From Hyphomicrobiales bacterium (GTDB taxonomy: Bacteria; Pseudomonadota; Alphaproteobacteria; Rhizobiales; Rhizobiaceae): a stretch of 64,000 bases of DNA. The notes below the pieces were generated by a model that did no database searches, was not told the DNA's origin, and was given only the letters and a program-made list of their open reading frames with translations. A program made the position numbers and the translations under genes. Location of the stretch: assembly GCA_900473175.1 (NCBI GenBank), contig UCKM01000015.1, positions 244,712 through 308,711 on the forward strand. The letters are read 5' to 3'. Positions 27,848 through 36,395 of this stretch are shown piece after piece; position 1 is the stretch's first letter, and every line of letters starts with the position of its first letter.

Positions 27848-27971
27848 GTGCGTGGTTCGACAAGCTCACCATGAGGTAGGTGAGCGCTGGCAAGATAATC
27901 GCCAACATTGCCGTTCTTGGCTCCCTGCAAACAGGCCACCGCCCTCATGGTGAGCTTGTCGAACCACGCAC
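27848..27971. repeat. REP-like inverted-repeat element, copy 4
   Basis: The left arm GTGCGTGGTTCGACAAGCTC starts at 27848; the inverse-complement right arm ends at 27971. The centre of about 65 bp is again unrelated to the others. It lies between the converging nfeD and kdsD genes. Confidence 0.88.
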
Positions 27972-27993
27972 GGGAATATTGCAGTCGGGCAAA

Positions 27994-28989
27994 CTAAGCT
28001 GCGCCGATCCGCAGCAAATCATGGAAATGCACGATCCCGACCGGGAAATTGTTCTCGGTCACAATCAATGCGCCAATATTGTGCTGGTTGAGGAGGGCAA
28101 GTGCAGCACTGGCGAGCATCGTCGGCGCTACGGTCTTTGGATTGCGCGTCATGATGTCCTCGACATTCATCGCGATCAGGTTCCGGTGCAAATTGCGCGA
28201 CAGGTCGCCGTCGGTGATGATTCCCGCCAGCTTTCCCTCCTCGTTTTGCACGGCGATGCAGCCAAAACGCTTGGCCGAAAAGACCTTCATGGCATCGGGT
28301 ATTGGGGTTCCGAGCGGAACGAGCGGGATCTGGTCGCCACTATGCATGATCTCGCGCACATGGGTAAGGCTGGCGCCCAGAGACCCGCCCGGATGAAATG
28401 TCTTGAAATCACCGGCGGTGAAGCCCCGGGCCTCGAGCAGCGCGATCGCAATCGCATCGCCCATCGCAAGTTGCATCAGTGTTGAAGTGGTCGGTGCCAA
28501 CCCGTGCGGGCAGGCTTCGGTCACGCGCGGCAACAACAGCACGACGTCGGCGGCATTTGCCAGCGCCGAAGCCTCGCCGGCAGTCAGTGCAATCAGCGGT
28601 ATGCGAAAGCGCGTTGCATAGCTGACGATGCCTTTCAATTCCGCCGTCTCGCCTGACCACGAAATGGCAAGGATTGCGTCATCTATGGCGATCATGCCGA
28701 GATCGCCGTGATTGGCTTCGGAAGGGTGCACGAAGAATGCCGGCGTTCCGGTCGAAGCGAAGGTCGCGGCAATCTTTGAGCCGATATGACCGCTCTTGCC
28801 GACACCGGTCACGATGATTCGGCCGCGGATCGAAGCGATCTTTTCGATGGCCCTGCAAAAAGGCTCGGCCAAGGGGCCTTCAAGCGCGCTGCTTAGCGCG
28901 GCAAGCCCGTCCGTCTCCGTTGAAATGGTCCGCTTGGCGGATTCAACCGCTGCGGATTTGTCGAGTTCTGAGTCGTTTATCGCCTGCAT
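27994..28989 (-). CDS. kdsD: Arabinose-5-phosphate isomerase (KpsF/GutQ family)
   Basis: A 331-residue isomerase converting ribulose 5-phosphate to arabinose 5-phosphate, the first step to Kdo for lipopolysaccharide. The N-terminal SIS domain carries RIIVTGVGKSGHIGSKIAAT near residues 56-75 and the HPSEANHGDLGMI metal/active-site region near 88-100. Two CBS domains follow from about 205 to the end (REIMHSGDQIPLV and VEDIMTRNPKTV). The ATG at 28989 is used; an in-frame GTG lies at 28998. Gene product and the nearby galU both feed envelope polysaccharide precursors. Confidence 0.93.
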   Translation of the reverse strand: MQAINDSELDKSAAVESAKRTISTETDGLAALSSALEGPLAEPFCRAIEKIASIRGRIIVTGVGKSGHIGSKIAATFASTGTPAFFVHPSEANHGDLGMIAIDDAILAISWSGETAELKGIVSYATRFRIPLIALTAGEASALANAADVVLLLPRVTEACPHGLAPTTSTLMQLAMGDAIAIALLEARGFTAGDFKTFHPGGSLGASLTHVREIMHSGDQIPLVPLGTPIPDAMKVFSAKRFGCIAVQNEEGKLAGIITDGDLSRNLHRNLIAMNVEDIMTRNPKTVAPTMLASAALALLNQHNIGALIVTENNFPVGIVHFHDLLRIGAA

Positions 28990-29074
28990 GGCGAGCACCG
29001 TTAACGCTTTGCATCAACGCTGTCCATTTTTTGTTGGTTGCATTATCGGGCAAAGGCGTCGCAGCCCCCGGCAA

Positions 29075-29091
29075 TTAGCCAGTCATTAACC
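29075..29091 (+). promoter_or_regulatory. Candidate CtrA-binding box upstream of the porin-like gene
   Basis: TTAG-CCAGTCA-TTAACC matches the CtrA consensus TTAA-N7-TTAAC with one mismatch in the first half-site. It ends 50 bases before the ATG of the outer-membrane gene at 29141. A single match of this length can occur by chance. Confidence 0.35.
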
Positions 29092-29140
29092 ATGGCTCTT
29101 TACCATCTCTCAACGTTCGAACTCGTTGGCAAACCTGCAT

Positions 29141-30886
29141 ATGCATCCTCGGCACTCATGTTCGGAAGCACCGCCCGGCGGTAGCTTCAGACCTGCGATC
29201 AACATCTGTCTGGTGGCAGTGTTGCTAAGCGGGTGTTTGCTTGGCGCGCAGGCGTTGGCTCAACAAACCACGCCTTTGCGTGGCGCAGTACAGGAAAACG
29301 TGCTTCAGGCACAAAGCGACAATAGCAGGCCCCTTCTCAACCAGAATACGAGTCCTCCTGCCGGTTTACCGCCGGACAGCGGCATCCCCTCCAACCCTTA
29401 CGAGCCCGTCAGTCCAGGCGCTCTGCCTCCCGGCAACGACAGCGGCGACTTGGAATTGCGCGGCCTGCCATTGGATAGCGGCTCATTGCCATCAGATTCC
29501 GGGGACGGGAGCGACACGATCACCGTTCCGCCTAAGGCGGAGGAGGCGTTGCCCCTGCCCGCAGAGCGGCCAGCGCGCGACGCGCCCATGCGCGCAAACC
29601 GCAATCAGGTTACCCTTGACGAACAATCGACCGGCTCGATCCCCAATCCTCCTATCGAACAGAACAGAGAGGCCAATCCGCCGGCTGCCCGTGCGGAACG
29701 CGATAATCTGCCGGAATCGGCGATCGAGAGGCGTGTCTTGCGCCCCGATCCTGAACCCTTTGCCCCGCTCGGCATCAGGGCCGGCACGGTGACACTACGG
29801 CCATCGATCAGCACGGGCCTACGCGCCACGACCAATGCCGACGGCACTTCGGATGGCAGCGGCGCGCTTTTATCCGAAACCCGCCTGCGCGCCAGGGCCA
29901 CGACGGACTGGTCGCGCCATTCCGCCTGGCTCGATTTTGACGGCCTCTATGACAAATCCATTTCGGGCGAAGAATATTCCGCACCGAACGTCGCGTTGCG
30001 CAGCGGTTTCCAACTCGATCTTGGGGAGCGCACCACTCTGAAAGGTGAAGCGGGCTACCGATACCGGCAGGAGGATCCCAGCGCCCCAACCACAATTGTG
30101 GGCACCTCAAACCGTCCGGCTGTTCAGGATCTCGACGCCAACCTCGCTCTGCGTCACGAGTTCGGCAGGTTCTTTGCCGCTTTGAGGGGATCCGTCATAC
30201 ATACGACCTACGGAAATGCCGAGTTTTCGGATGGAACTGTCATCAGCCAGAAGGACCGTAACAATACGTTCGCCAGCATTGCGCTGCGCGGCGGCTTTGA
30301 GATGTCTCCGGCCATCAAGCCCTTTGCCGAAGTGGAGATCGGCAAGCTGATGTATGACGAAGCGGTGGACGATAATGGCTTTCGGCGCTCGGGCATGCGT
30401 ACCGGTCTGCGCAGCGGCGTTGAGCTCGACATCACCGAGAAAATTGCCGGCGAACTCGCCCTCGGCTATCTGCGTCAGGACATCGAGGATGACCGCCTTA
30501 ATGCCGTCGATGGCCTCAGTGTCGACGGCGCGATCAAGTGGTCGCCCCAGCGTGGTACCGACGTCAACATTGGCTTGCTTACGCGGATCGATGGCGCGAC
30601 CGCCCCCGGCGACAGCGGTTCCATTTTCTATGAGGGCACCGTCGGCGTAACACGGCAGGTCCGGTCCAACCTGGATTTCAACGCCACGCTTATCGCGTCG
30701 CTGCGGGATAACAAGGACGGCACCGGCTGGGACAAGGGTTTCGGCGCTGAAATCGGAGCGACCTATTGGTTCAACCGCTTCTTCGGCCTTGATATTAGCG
30801 CCCGCCATGAGTTCACGCGCAGCGAAGTCGACACGCGCCGGACCCAAGAGACCAGCATTTTCATGGGACTGACGCTGCAGCGGTAG
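29141..30886 (+). CDS. BBP2-type outer-membrane beta-barrel protein
   Basis: A 581-residue exported protein. A signal peptide with the core CLVAVLLSGCLLGAQALA lies at about residues 23-40. Then comes a disordered Pro/Ser/Asp-rich region to about residue 215. The C-terminal barrel of about 360 residues is made of alternating amphipathic strands and ends in the typical terminal strand SIFMGLTLQR. The domain resembles the putative beta-barrel porin 2 family found in Rhizobiales. The function is unknown; transport of polysaccharide or small solutes is possible. The ATG at 29141 is preferred to a TTG at 29126. The possible lipobox-like LSGC falls inside the hydrophobic core. Confidence 0.8.
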   Translation: MHPRHSCSEAPPGGSFRPAINICLVAVLLSGCLLGAQALAQQTTPLRGAVQENVLQAQSDNSRPLLNQNTSPPAGLPPDSGIPSNPYEPVSPGALPPGNDSGDLELRGLPLDSGSLPSDSGDGSDTITVPPKAEEALPLPAERPARDAPMRANRNQVTLDEQSTGSIPNPPIEQNREANPPAARAERDNLPESAIERRVLRPDPEPFAPLGIRAGTVTLRPSISTGLRATTNADGTSDGSGALLSETRLRARATTDWSRHSAWLDFDGLYDKSISGEEYSAPNVALRSGFQLDLGERTTLKGEAGYRYRQEDPSAPTTIVGTSNRPAVQDLDANLALRHEFGRFFAALRGSVIHTTYGNAEFSDGTVISQKDRNNTFASIALRGGFEMSPAIKPFAEVEIGKLMYDEAVDDNGFRRSGMRTGLRSGVELDITEKIAGELALGYLRQDIEDDRLNAVDGLSVDGAIKWSPQRGTDVNIGLLTRIDGATAPGDSGSIFYEGTVGVTRQVRSNLDFNATLIASLRDNKDGTGWDKGFGAEIGATYWFNRFFGLDISARHEFTRSEVDTRRTQETSIFMGLTLQR

Positions 30887-30959
30887 CACCTTCGATTACC
30901 TCCCCTTAAGGGCAGGGCAATCGCATTGGTAAAAGTCGGTCCAGGAGGCACTGCCATTA

Positions 30960-31074
30960 CCCTCCCCCAACGTGAGGAGGGTCGACGCGAAGCGACGGGG
31001 CGGGGGGAAATATCATGGTGGTCTATGCCCCACCCCGGACCTGCGGCCCGACCTTCCCCACGTTGGGGGGAAGG
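30960..31074. repeat. Second-type GC-rich intergenic inverted repeat
   Basis: The left arm CCCTCCCCCAACGTGAGGAG begins at 30960; the right arm CCTTCCCCACGTTGGGGGGA runs from 31052 to 31074 and is close to the inverse complement of the left. Each arm also folds on itself. It is unrelated in sequence to the GTGCGTGG elements. It sits in the 255-bp gap between the barrel protein and galU, otherwise empty. Confidence 0.7.
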
Positions 31075-31141
31075 CAATGTGCGGCACCGTCTGCCAATCC
31101 AGCATTTGCTGCCCTCTCACAAGGGGGAGATAAACCAGCGC

Positions 31142-32044
31142 TTACCCCTTGGGCTGGATCGTCTTCAACATGTTGCCAATATTGTCGATGACACCCTTGC
31201 GGATGTCGTCCCGCCACAGCGCAAAGGCCACATTGGCTTCGACGAAGCCTTCCTTGGAGCCTGTATCGTAGGTCCTGCCCTTGAAATGGTAGCCGAAGAA
31301 GTCCTGTTGCCGGGTCAGTTTCAGCATGGCGTCGGTGAGCTGTATCTCATTGCCGGCGCCGCGCTCCTGATGCTCCAGAATATCGAATATCTCCGGCTGC
31401 AGGATATAGCGGCCGTTGATATAGAGGTTGGATGGTGCAGTTCCCTTGGCGGGCTTTTCGACCATTTCTGTCAGCTCGAAACCATTGCCGACTGCTTTGC
31501 CCTTGCCGACGATGCCATATTTATGCGTCTCGGCGGGGTCGCACTCCTGAACGGCGATCACATTGCCACCGGACTGGTTGTAGAGCTCGACCATGTCCGC
31601 CATGCAGCCACTCTTTTCCGGCTGCATGATCATGTCAGGCAAGAGCAGCGCGAACGGCTCGTCGCCAACGATATCGCGGGCACACCAGACCGCATGGCCA
31701 AGCCCCATCGGCACCTGCTGACGCGTGAAACTGGTCGTTCCGGGACCCGGCTGGATGCCCTGCAGTTCTTCGAGCAATGCGGTCTTGCCGCGTTCGGCCA
31801 GGGTCGCATAGAGTTCGTACTGGGCGTCGAAATAGTCCTCGATCACCGCCTTGTTGCGTCCCGTTACGAAAATAAAGTGTTCGATGCCAGCCTCGCGCGC
31901 CTCGTCCACCACATACTGGATGACCGGCTTGTCGACGACCGTCAGCATTTCCTTTGGAATGGATTTCGTGGCGGGAAGAACGCGGGTGCCAAAACCCGCA
32001 ACTGGAAAGACGGCCTTACGGATTTTCTTTCTCGCACTCATCAT
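31142..32044 (-). CDS. galU: UTP-glucose-1-phosphate uridylyltransferase
   Basis: A 300-residue nucleotidyltransferase forming UDP-glucose, the donor for exopolysaccharide, cyclic glucans and lipopolysaccharide. The nucleotide-binding motif [18 protein letters not shown] is at about residues 10-27, then [19 protein letters not shown] near 29-47, the LLPDMI metal-site region near 131, and [12 protein letters not shown] near 175. The ATG at 32044 follows GAGG at suitable spacing and gives the normal length; upstream extension to 32125 has no support. Confidence 0.96.
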   Translation of the reverse strand: MMSARKKIRKAVFPVAGFGTRVLPATKSIPKEMLTVVDKPVIQYVVDEAREAGIEHFIFVTGRNKAVIEDYFDAQYELYATLAERGKTALLEELQGIQPGPGTTSFTRQQVPMGLGHAVWCARDIVGDEPFALLLPDMIMQPEKSGCMADMVELYNQSGGNVIAVQECDPAETHKYGIVGKGKAVGNGFELTEMVEKPAKGTAPSNLYINGRYILQPEIFDILEHQERGAGNEIQLTDAMLKLTRQQDFFGYHFKGRTYDTGSKEGFVEANVAFALWRDDIRKGVIDNIGNMLKTIQPKG

Positions 32045-32358
32045 TACCTCGTCAGCGTTGCATGCAATTTCTTCATTACTGACTATGTGCTCTACTGAAG
32101 TCACAAGGTCACAGCAACATTTCAAATTTGCGCATAAACTTGTACAAAACCCGTTCTGGCCTTGGGTTCATGCGCTAGACAATTATGTTTCAAAGACCCA
32201 AAATACATAGCGGTGTAAAATAAATATTCGTTGCCGGTGTTAATGTGGCCGCAGTGATGTGCGTTTGCTAATGCATGGTAAACCAATTCCTAACTTTGAC
32301 ATGCCTATTTTATCGTTTGACCCAACAATGTGGAAACACAGTTCGAGGAGAAAACATA
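32045..32358. promoter_or_regulatory. Divergent intergenic region galU / transglycosylase
   Basis: About 310 bp, AT-rich, without a believable gene. It must hold the promoters for galU (leftward) and the transglycosylase (rightward). No operator could be recognised. Confidence 0.4.
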
Positions 32359-33582
32359 ATGGTGAGTTCAACCGGTTTCGCCAGACGCGTCTTGTTCGCT
32401 GCAGCTATTGCAGGTCTTGGATTTGTAGCGACGATCGACAGCGCGGTTGCCGATGCAAAGTTCCAAAACTGGATTCAGGACTTCCGCGCCACCGCGCTGA
32501 ACAGCGGTATTTCGGCCGCCACCTACCAGCGCGCTTTTGCCGGCGTGACGGAAATCGATCCAGAAGTGTTGCAGAAGGCGCAGTTTCAGCCTGAATTCAC
32601 CGAGCCGGTCTGGGGTTACCTTGACAACCGCGTCAACGAGCAGTCGATCGCCACTGGCCGCGAGATGTCTCGCAAATATAGCCGCTGGCTCGGCGCCATC
32701 GAGAAATCGTTCGGCGTTGACCGCAACATCCTCCTTGCCATCTGGTCGATGGAAACCAATTACGGCGAGATCCTGAAGCGGGACGATGTGATGCGTGATG
32801 CCGTGCGTTCGCTCGCCACCCTCGCTTATGCCGATCCAAGCCGGGCGAAATATGCCCGCACGCAGCTCATTGCCGCCATGAAGATCCTCCAGACCGGAGA
32901 CATCGATCGCAGCCATCTGACGGGTTCGTGGGCCGGGGCGCTCGGCCATACCCAGTTCATTCCGACCAGCTATCTGGCATACGCGGTCGACATGGACGGC
33001 AATGGCAAGCGCGATATCTGGAATTCGGTGCCCGACGCCCTGGCGACTGCGGCCAACCTTTTGCGCAAGAATGGCTGGGAGAGCGGCCGCAGTTGGGGTT
33101 ACGAGGTTGTGCTCCCCGCCGGACGCAAACTCCCTGCGGGTTCGCACACGACTGCGGAGTGGCAAACCCTTGGCGTTGTCCGCGCCAATGGCAAGGCGTT
33201 TCCGCGTGGCAGCGAGAAGGCAACACTGAAAGTGCCGGATGGCCGTGAGGGGCCGGCTTTTCTCATGACGAAAAACTTCTACGTCCTCAAAAACTACAAC
33301 AATGCTGATAAGTATGCGCTCGGCGTGGGCTTGCTTGCCGACCAGATTGGCGGATCAGCCGGTCTGCGCAAGGACTGGAACCGCCCTTTCACCCCGATTA
33401 CAATGAAGGAGCGCCAGGAATTGCAGGACCATTTGCGCGAACTCGGCTATTACGACGGGAAGGTTGATGGCAAGATCGGCACTGGCTCGAGGGACGCCAT
33501 CCAGGCATTCCAGAAGCAGATGGGACTTGATCCGGACGGCCATCCGAGCAAAGAAGTGCTGACCGTCATCAGGAAGAAATAG
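32359..33582 (+). CDS. Lytic murein transglycosylase, MltB family, with peptidoglycan-binding domain
   Basis: A 407-residue periplasmic enzyme cleaving the MurNAc-GlcNAc glycosidic bond with formation of 1,6-anhydro-MurNAc. Signal peptide at about residues 1-32. The SLT_2 catalytic domain follows with the catalytic glutamate at residue 132 in WSMETNYGE, and the motif GHTQFIPTSYL near 197-207. A peptidoglycan-binding_1 domain occupies about 340-405 (LQDHLRELGYYDGKVDGKIG and IQAFQKQMGLDPDG regions). GAGGAGAAAACAT precedes the ATG. No lipobox, so it is soluble or wall-bound. The next gene starts 13 bp later. Confidence 0.93.
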   Translation: MVSSTGFARRVLFAAAIAGLGFVATIDSAVADAKFQNWIQDFRATALNSGISAATYQRAFAGVTEIDPEVLQKAQFQPEFTEPVWGYLDNRVNEQSIATGREMSRKYSRWLGAIEKSFGVDRNILLAIWSMETNYGEILKRDDVMRDAVRSLATLAYADPSRAKYARTQLIAAMKILQTGDIDRSHLTGSWAGALGHTQFIPTSYLAYAVDMDGNGKRDIWNSVPDALATAANLLRKNGWESGRSWGYEVVLPAGRKLPAGSHTTAEWQTLGVVRANGKAFPRGSEKATLKVPDGREGPAFLMTKNFYVLKNYNNADKYALGVGLLADQIGGSAGLRKDWNRPFTPITMKERQELQDHLRELGYYDGKVDGKIGTGSRDAIQAFQKQMGLDPDGHPSKEVLTVIRKK

Positions 33583-33595
33583 AATTGGAAATGCG

Positions 33596-34816
33596 ATGGG
33601 TGCAGCACGGACACCGGCAACCTTCATCCGTTGTCTTTTCGCGTCCGTAGGTCTTGCTGCGGCGGGCAGCATCGTCTTTGTCGACGCCGCCTCGGCGCGG
33701 ACGATTCTGGACTGGCTGTTCGGGACACGCCAGGTCTATCGGGAAAATACCGACAAGCTCATCGATGATGGCAGGCGATCACGTCCACAGTCCAAGAACC
33801 GTCCAATAAAGCGGGCGCGGCCACGGCCAGCCCCTATCAGGACGTCGCCAATGCCTGGCCCTGAAAACAGTCTACAGCCGGACATTCAGGCGAAACTGCA
33901 GGATGCCAAGCCTATTCTCATCGTTGGCGATTTCATGGCCGGCAGTCTGGCGGAAGGCCTCGAGGCCGCATTTGTCGATTCGCCGGGTGTCCGCATCGTC
34001 GACAAGGCCGACGGTTCTTCCGGCTTCGTGCGCAGCGATCATCGTGATTGGCCTGGAACGATCGGGGCAATGATCGAAGCGGAGAAGCCGGCTGTCGTCG
34101 TCATCATGATCGGCGCCAACGACCGCCAGCAGTTCTCTGACGGCAGAGCGCTCCTGACCGATGAGTGGACCAAGGAATACCTCGCCCGGATGAACGCATT
34201 TCTGGAGGCGGTCAAGAAAACCGGTCAACCCGTTGTTTGGGTCGGGCAGCCCGCCTTCAAGTCCAAGAGCATCACGAACGACGTACTCGCTTTCAATGAA
34301 TTTTACCGCAATGCGGCTGAGAAAGCGGAGGGCAAATTTGTCGATGTCTGGGACGGATTTGTCGACCAGAGCGGCAATTTCACCCTGTCCGGTTTCGATA
34401 TTTCCGGTCAGACCGCGCGCCTGCGCAACAATGACGGCATCGGGATGACCGCTGCCGGCAAACGCAAGCTCGCCTTTTACGTTGAAAAGCCGCTGCGACA
34501 GATGCTCGGCAACGCCATTTCACCGGATATTGCCGCGATCAAACCGGGTGCACCGGTGCAGGCGCTTCCCGGAGCGTCGCAGGTGCCTTTGAAGGTCGAC
34601 CGGCTCGCGCCGATCAGCCTCAATGATCCGGAGCTGGACGGCGGCACCGACCTTCTCGGCGCTGGTCCGCATGCAGCGCCGAGCGTCGATAAATCCGTGC
34701 GCGACCGGCTGGTCATCGATGGTGTTGCGCCCGAGGGACAGCCCGGACGGGTCAACGATTTCTCCTGGCCCAAGAAGCCAGAACCAGCGCCGGTGACCGG
34801 CGCCGGTGCTCAATAG
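33596..34816 (+). CDS. DUF459 SGNH-like periplasmic protein
   Basis: A 406-residue protein with an N-terminal hydrophobic signal segment (about residues 8-35), an Arg/Pro-rich stretch (about 60-85), then a DUF459 SGNH-hydrolase-like domain of about 200 residues. Block I reads ILIVGDFMAGSLAEGL near 103-118, with Phe-Met where classic GDSL enzymes have serine. Block III reads VVIMIGANDRQQF near 165-177. The final acid-base pair region is not obvious. DUF459 genes often neighbour lytic transglycosylases, as here, suggesting a peptidoglycan or polysaccharide role. Catalytic competence is uncertain. Confidence 0.82.
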   Translation: MGAARTPATFIRCLFASVGLAAAGSIVFVDAASARTILDWLFGTRQVYRENTDKLIDDGRRSRPQSKNRPIKRARPRPAPIRTSPMPGPENSLQPDIQAKLQDAKPILIVGDFMAGSLAEGLEAAFVDSPGVRIVDKADGSSGFVRSDHRDWPGTIGAMIEAEKPAVVVIMIGANDRQQFSDGRALLTDEWTKEYLARMNAFLEAVKKTGQPVVWVGQPAFKSKSITNDVLAFNEFYRNAAEKAEGKFVDVWDGFVDQSGNFTLSGFDISGQTARLRNNDGIGMTAAGKRKLAFYVEKPLRQMLGNAISPDIAAIKPGAPVQALPGASQVPLKVDRLAPISLNDPELDGGTDLLGAGPHAAPSVDKSVRDRLVIDGVAPEGQPGRVNDFSWPKKPEPAPVTGAGAQ

Positions 34817-34827
34817 ACCTTCCCGGA

Positions 34828-36282
34828 TTATCGCGGAAGGACTGAAGCTCCCATGAGAGCCGCATCGATAGCCTGGGCCGCTTGGCGGCCCTCGCGGATC
34901 GCCCAGACCACCAGCGATTGGCCACGGCGCACGTCGCCGGCGACGTAAAGTTTGTCTACGGTCGTGCGGTAATTCCTGTCATCCGCTGCAACCGAGCGGT
35001 TACCGCGGCGATCAGCGCGCATATCCAGAGAACCAGCAAGTTCCCTGACGATGTTGTTCTCGAAGGGTCCCGAAAAGCCAATCGCGATGAAGGCGAGGTC
35101 GGCCTTGATGAAGAATTCCGTGCCGGCTATTGGCTTGCGCGCCTCATCAACCTCGCAGCACTTGACATGTGTCAGCGTGCCGTTCTCGCCGATGAATTCG
35201 AGCGTCGCCACCTGGAATTCGCGATCTGCACCTTCGGCCTGGGAGGATGACGTCCGCATCTTGGTCGCCCAGTAGGGCCAGACGCTGAGCTTGTCTTCCT
35301 TTTCCGGCGGCTGCGGGCGAATGTCGAGCTGCGTGACCTTCACCGCGCCCTGACGGAATGCGGTGCCGACGCAGTCGGATGCCGTATCACCGCCACCGAC
35401 AACAACAACGTGCTTGCCCGAGGCAATGATCGGGTCGCTCTGCCAGGCGACCGAGTCGATGTTCTCGCGGCCGATGCGGCGATTCTGCTGGACGAGGTAG
35501 TGCATTGCGTCGTGTACGCCGTCAAACTCGGAACCCGGAATGCCGGCCGGGCGCGGTGTTTCGGCGCCGCCGCAATAGAGCACGGCATCATAGGTGTCGA
35601 TAAGCTCTTGAACCGGCTTGTCAATTCCGACGTTGACCCCGCAGAAGAACGTGACGCCTTCGCCTTCCATCTGCGTGACGCGCCGGTCGATGAAGTGCTT
35701 CTCCATCTTGAAATCCGGAATGCCGTAGCGCAGCAGTCCACCCGGTCGGCTCTCACGCTCGTAGACATGGACCTCGTGCCCCGCGCGCCCGAGCTGTTGG
35801 GCCGCGGCAAGCCCGGCTGGACCGGAGCCGATGATGGCAACGTTTTTGCCGGTCTTGGCGACGGCAGGCTGCGGAATGATGAAGCCCTTCTCATAGGCCT
35901 TGTCGGCGATCGCTTGCTCGACGGTCTTGATCGACACCGGCACGTCTTCAAGGTTCAGCGTGCAGGCCTCCTCGCAAGGCGCCGGGCAAATGCGCCCGGT
36001 AAACTCGGGAAAATTGTTGGTGGAATGCAGGTTGCGGATCGCCTCGTCCCAATTGTCGTTGTAGACGAGGTCGTTCCAGTCCGGGATCTGATTGTGGATC
36101 GGACAGCCGGTTGGACCATGGCAGAAGGGGATGCCGCAATCCATGCAGCGCGCTGCCTGCTTCTTTACTTCGCTGTCCGACATGGGAATGGTAAATTCCC
36201 GAAAATGCCGAATGCGGTCCGACGCCGGCTGATACTTGCCGACCTGCCGGTCGATTTCCAGAAAACCTGTAACCTTACCCAT
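34828..36282 (-). CDS. gltD: Glutamate synthase (NADPH) small subunit
   Basis: A 484-residue flavoprotein giving electrons from NADPH to the large subunit. The N-terminal cysteine-rich domain has the Fe-S motifs CMDCGIPFC near residues 41-49 and GRICPAPCEEACTLN near 95-109. The FAD-binding glycine motif IGSGPAGLAAAQQLGRAGH is at about 151-169 and the NADPH site VVVGGGDTASDC at about 287-298. It lies downstream of gltB with a gap of 113 bp on the same strand, one operon. Length typical. Confidence 0.97.
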   Translation of the reverse strand: MGKVTGFLEIDRQVGKYQPASDRIRHFREFTIPMSDSEVKKQAARCMDCGIPFCHGPTGCPIHNQIPDWNDLVYNDNWDEAIRNLHSTNNFPEFTGRICPAPCEEACTLNLEDVPVSIKTVEQAIADKAYEKGFIIPQPAVAKTGKNVAIIGSGPAGLAAAQQLGRAGHEVHVYERESRPGGLLRYGIPDFKMEKHFIDRRVTQMEGEGVTFFCGVNVGIDKPVQELIDTYDAVLYCGGAETPRPAGIPGSEFDGVHDAMHYLVQQNRRIGRENIDSVAWQSDPIIASGKHVVVVGGGDTASDCVGTAFRQGAVKVTQLDIRPQPPEKEDKLSVWPYWATKMRTSSSQAEGADREFQVATLEFIGENGTLTHVKCCEVDEARKPIAGTEFFIKADLAFIAIGFSGPFENNIVRELAGSLDMRADRRGNRSVAADDRNYRTTVDKLYVAGDVRRGQSLVVWAIREGRQAAQAIDAALMGASVLPR

Positions 36283-36395
36283 AAAACTTCTCTCCCTCGC
36301 CTCTCGGAGGACCGCCCCTTCCCCTCAGGGTTCCGGGCAGCATTGGCCCCATGCCGAACATCGCAACGACGCTCGAAGCATGGGGTACGTTGACC

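Noticed and set aside
31023..31217. Short reading frames around the 31-kb repeat
   Set aside because: They are made of the inverted-repeat arms and have the typical look of repeat translations.
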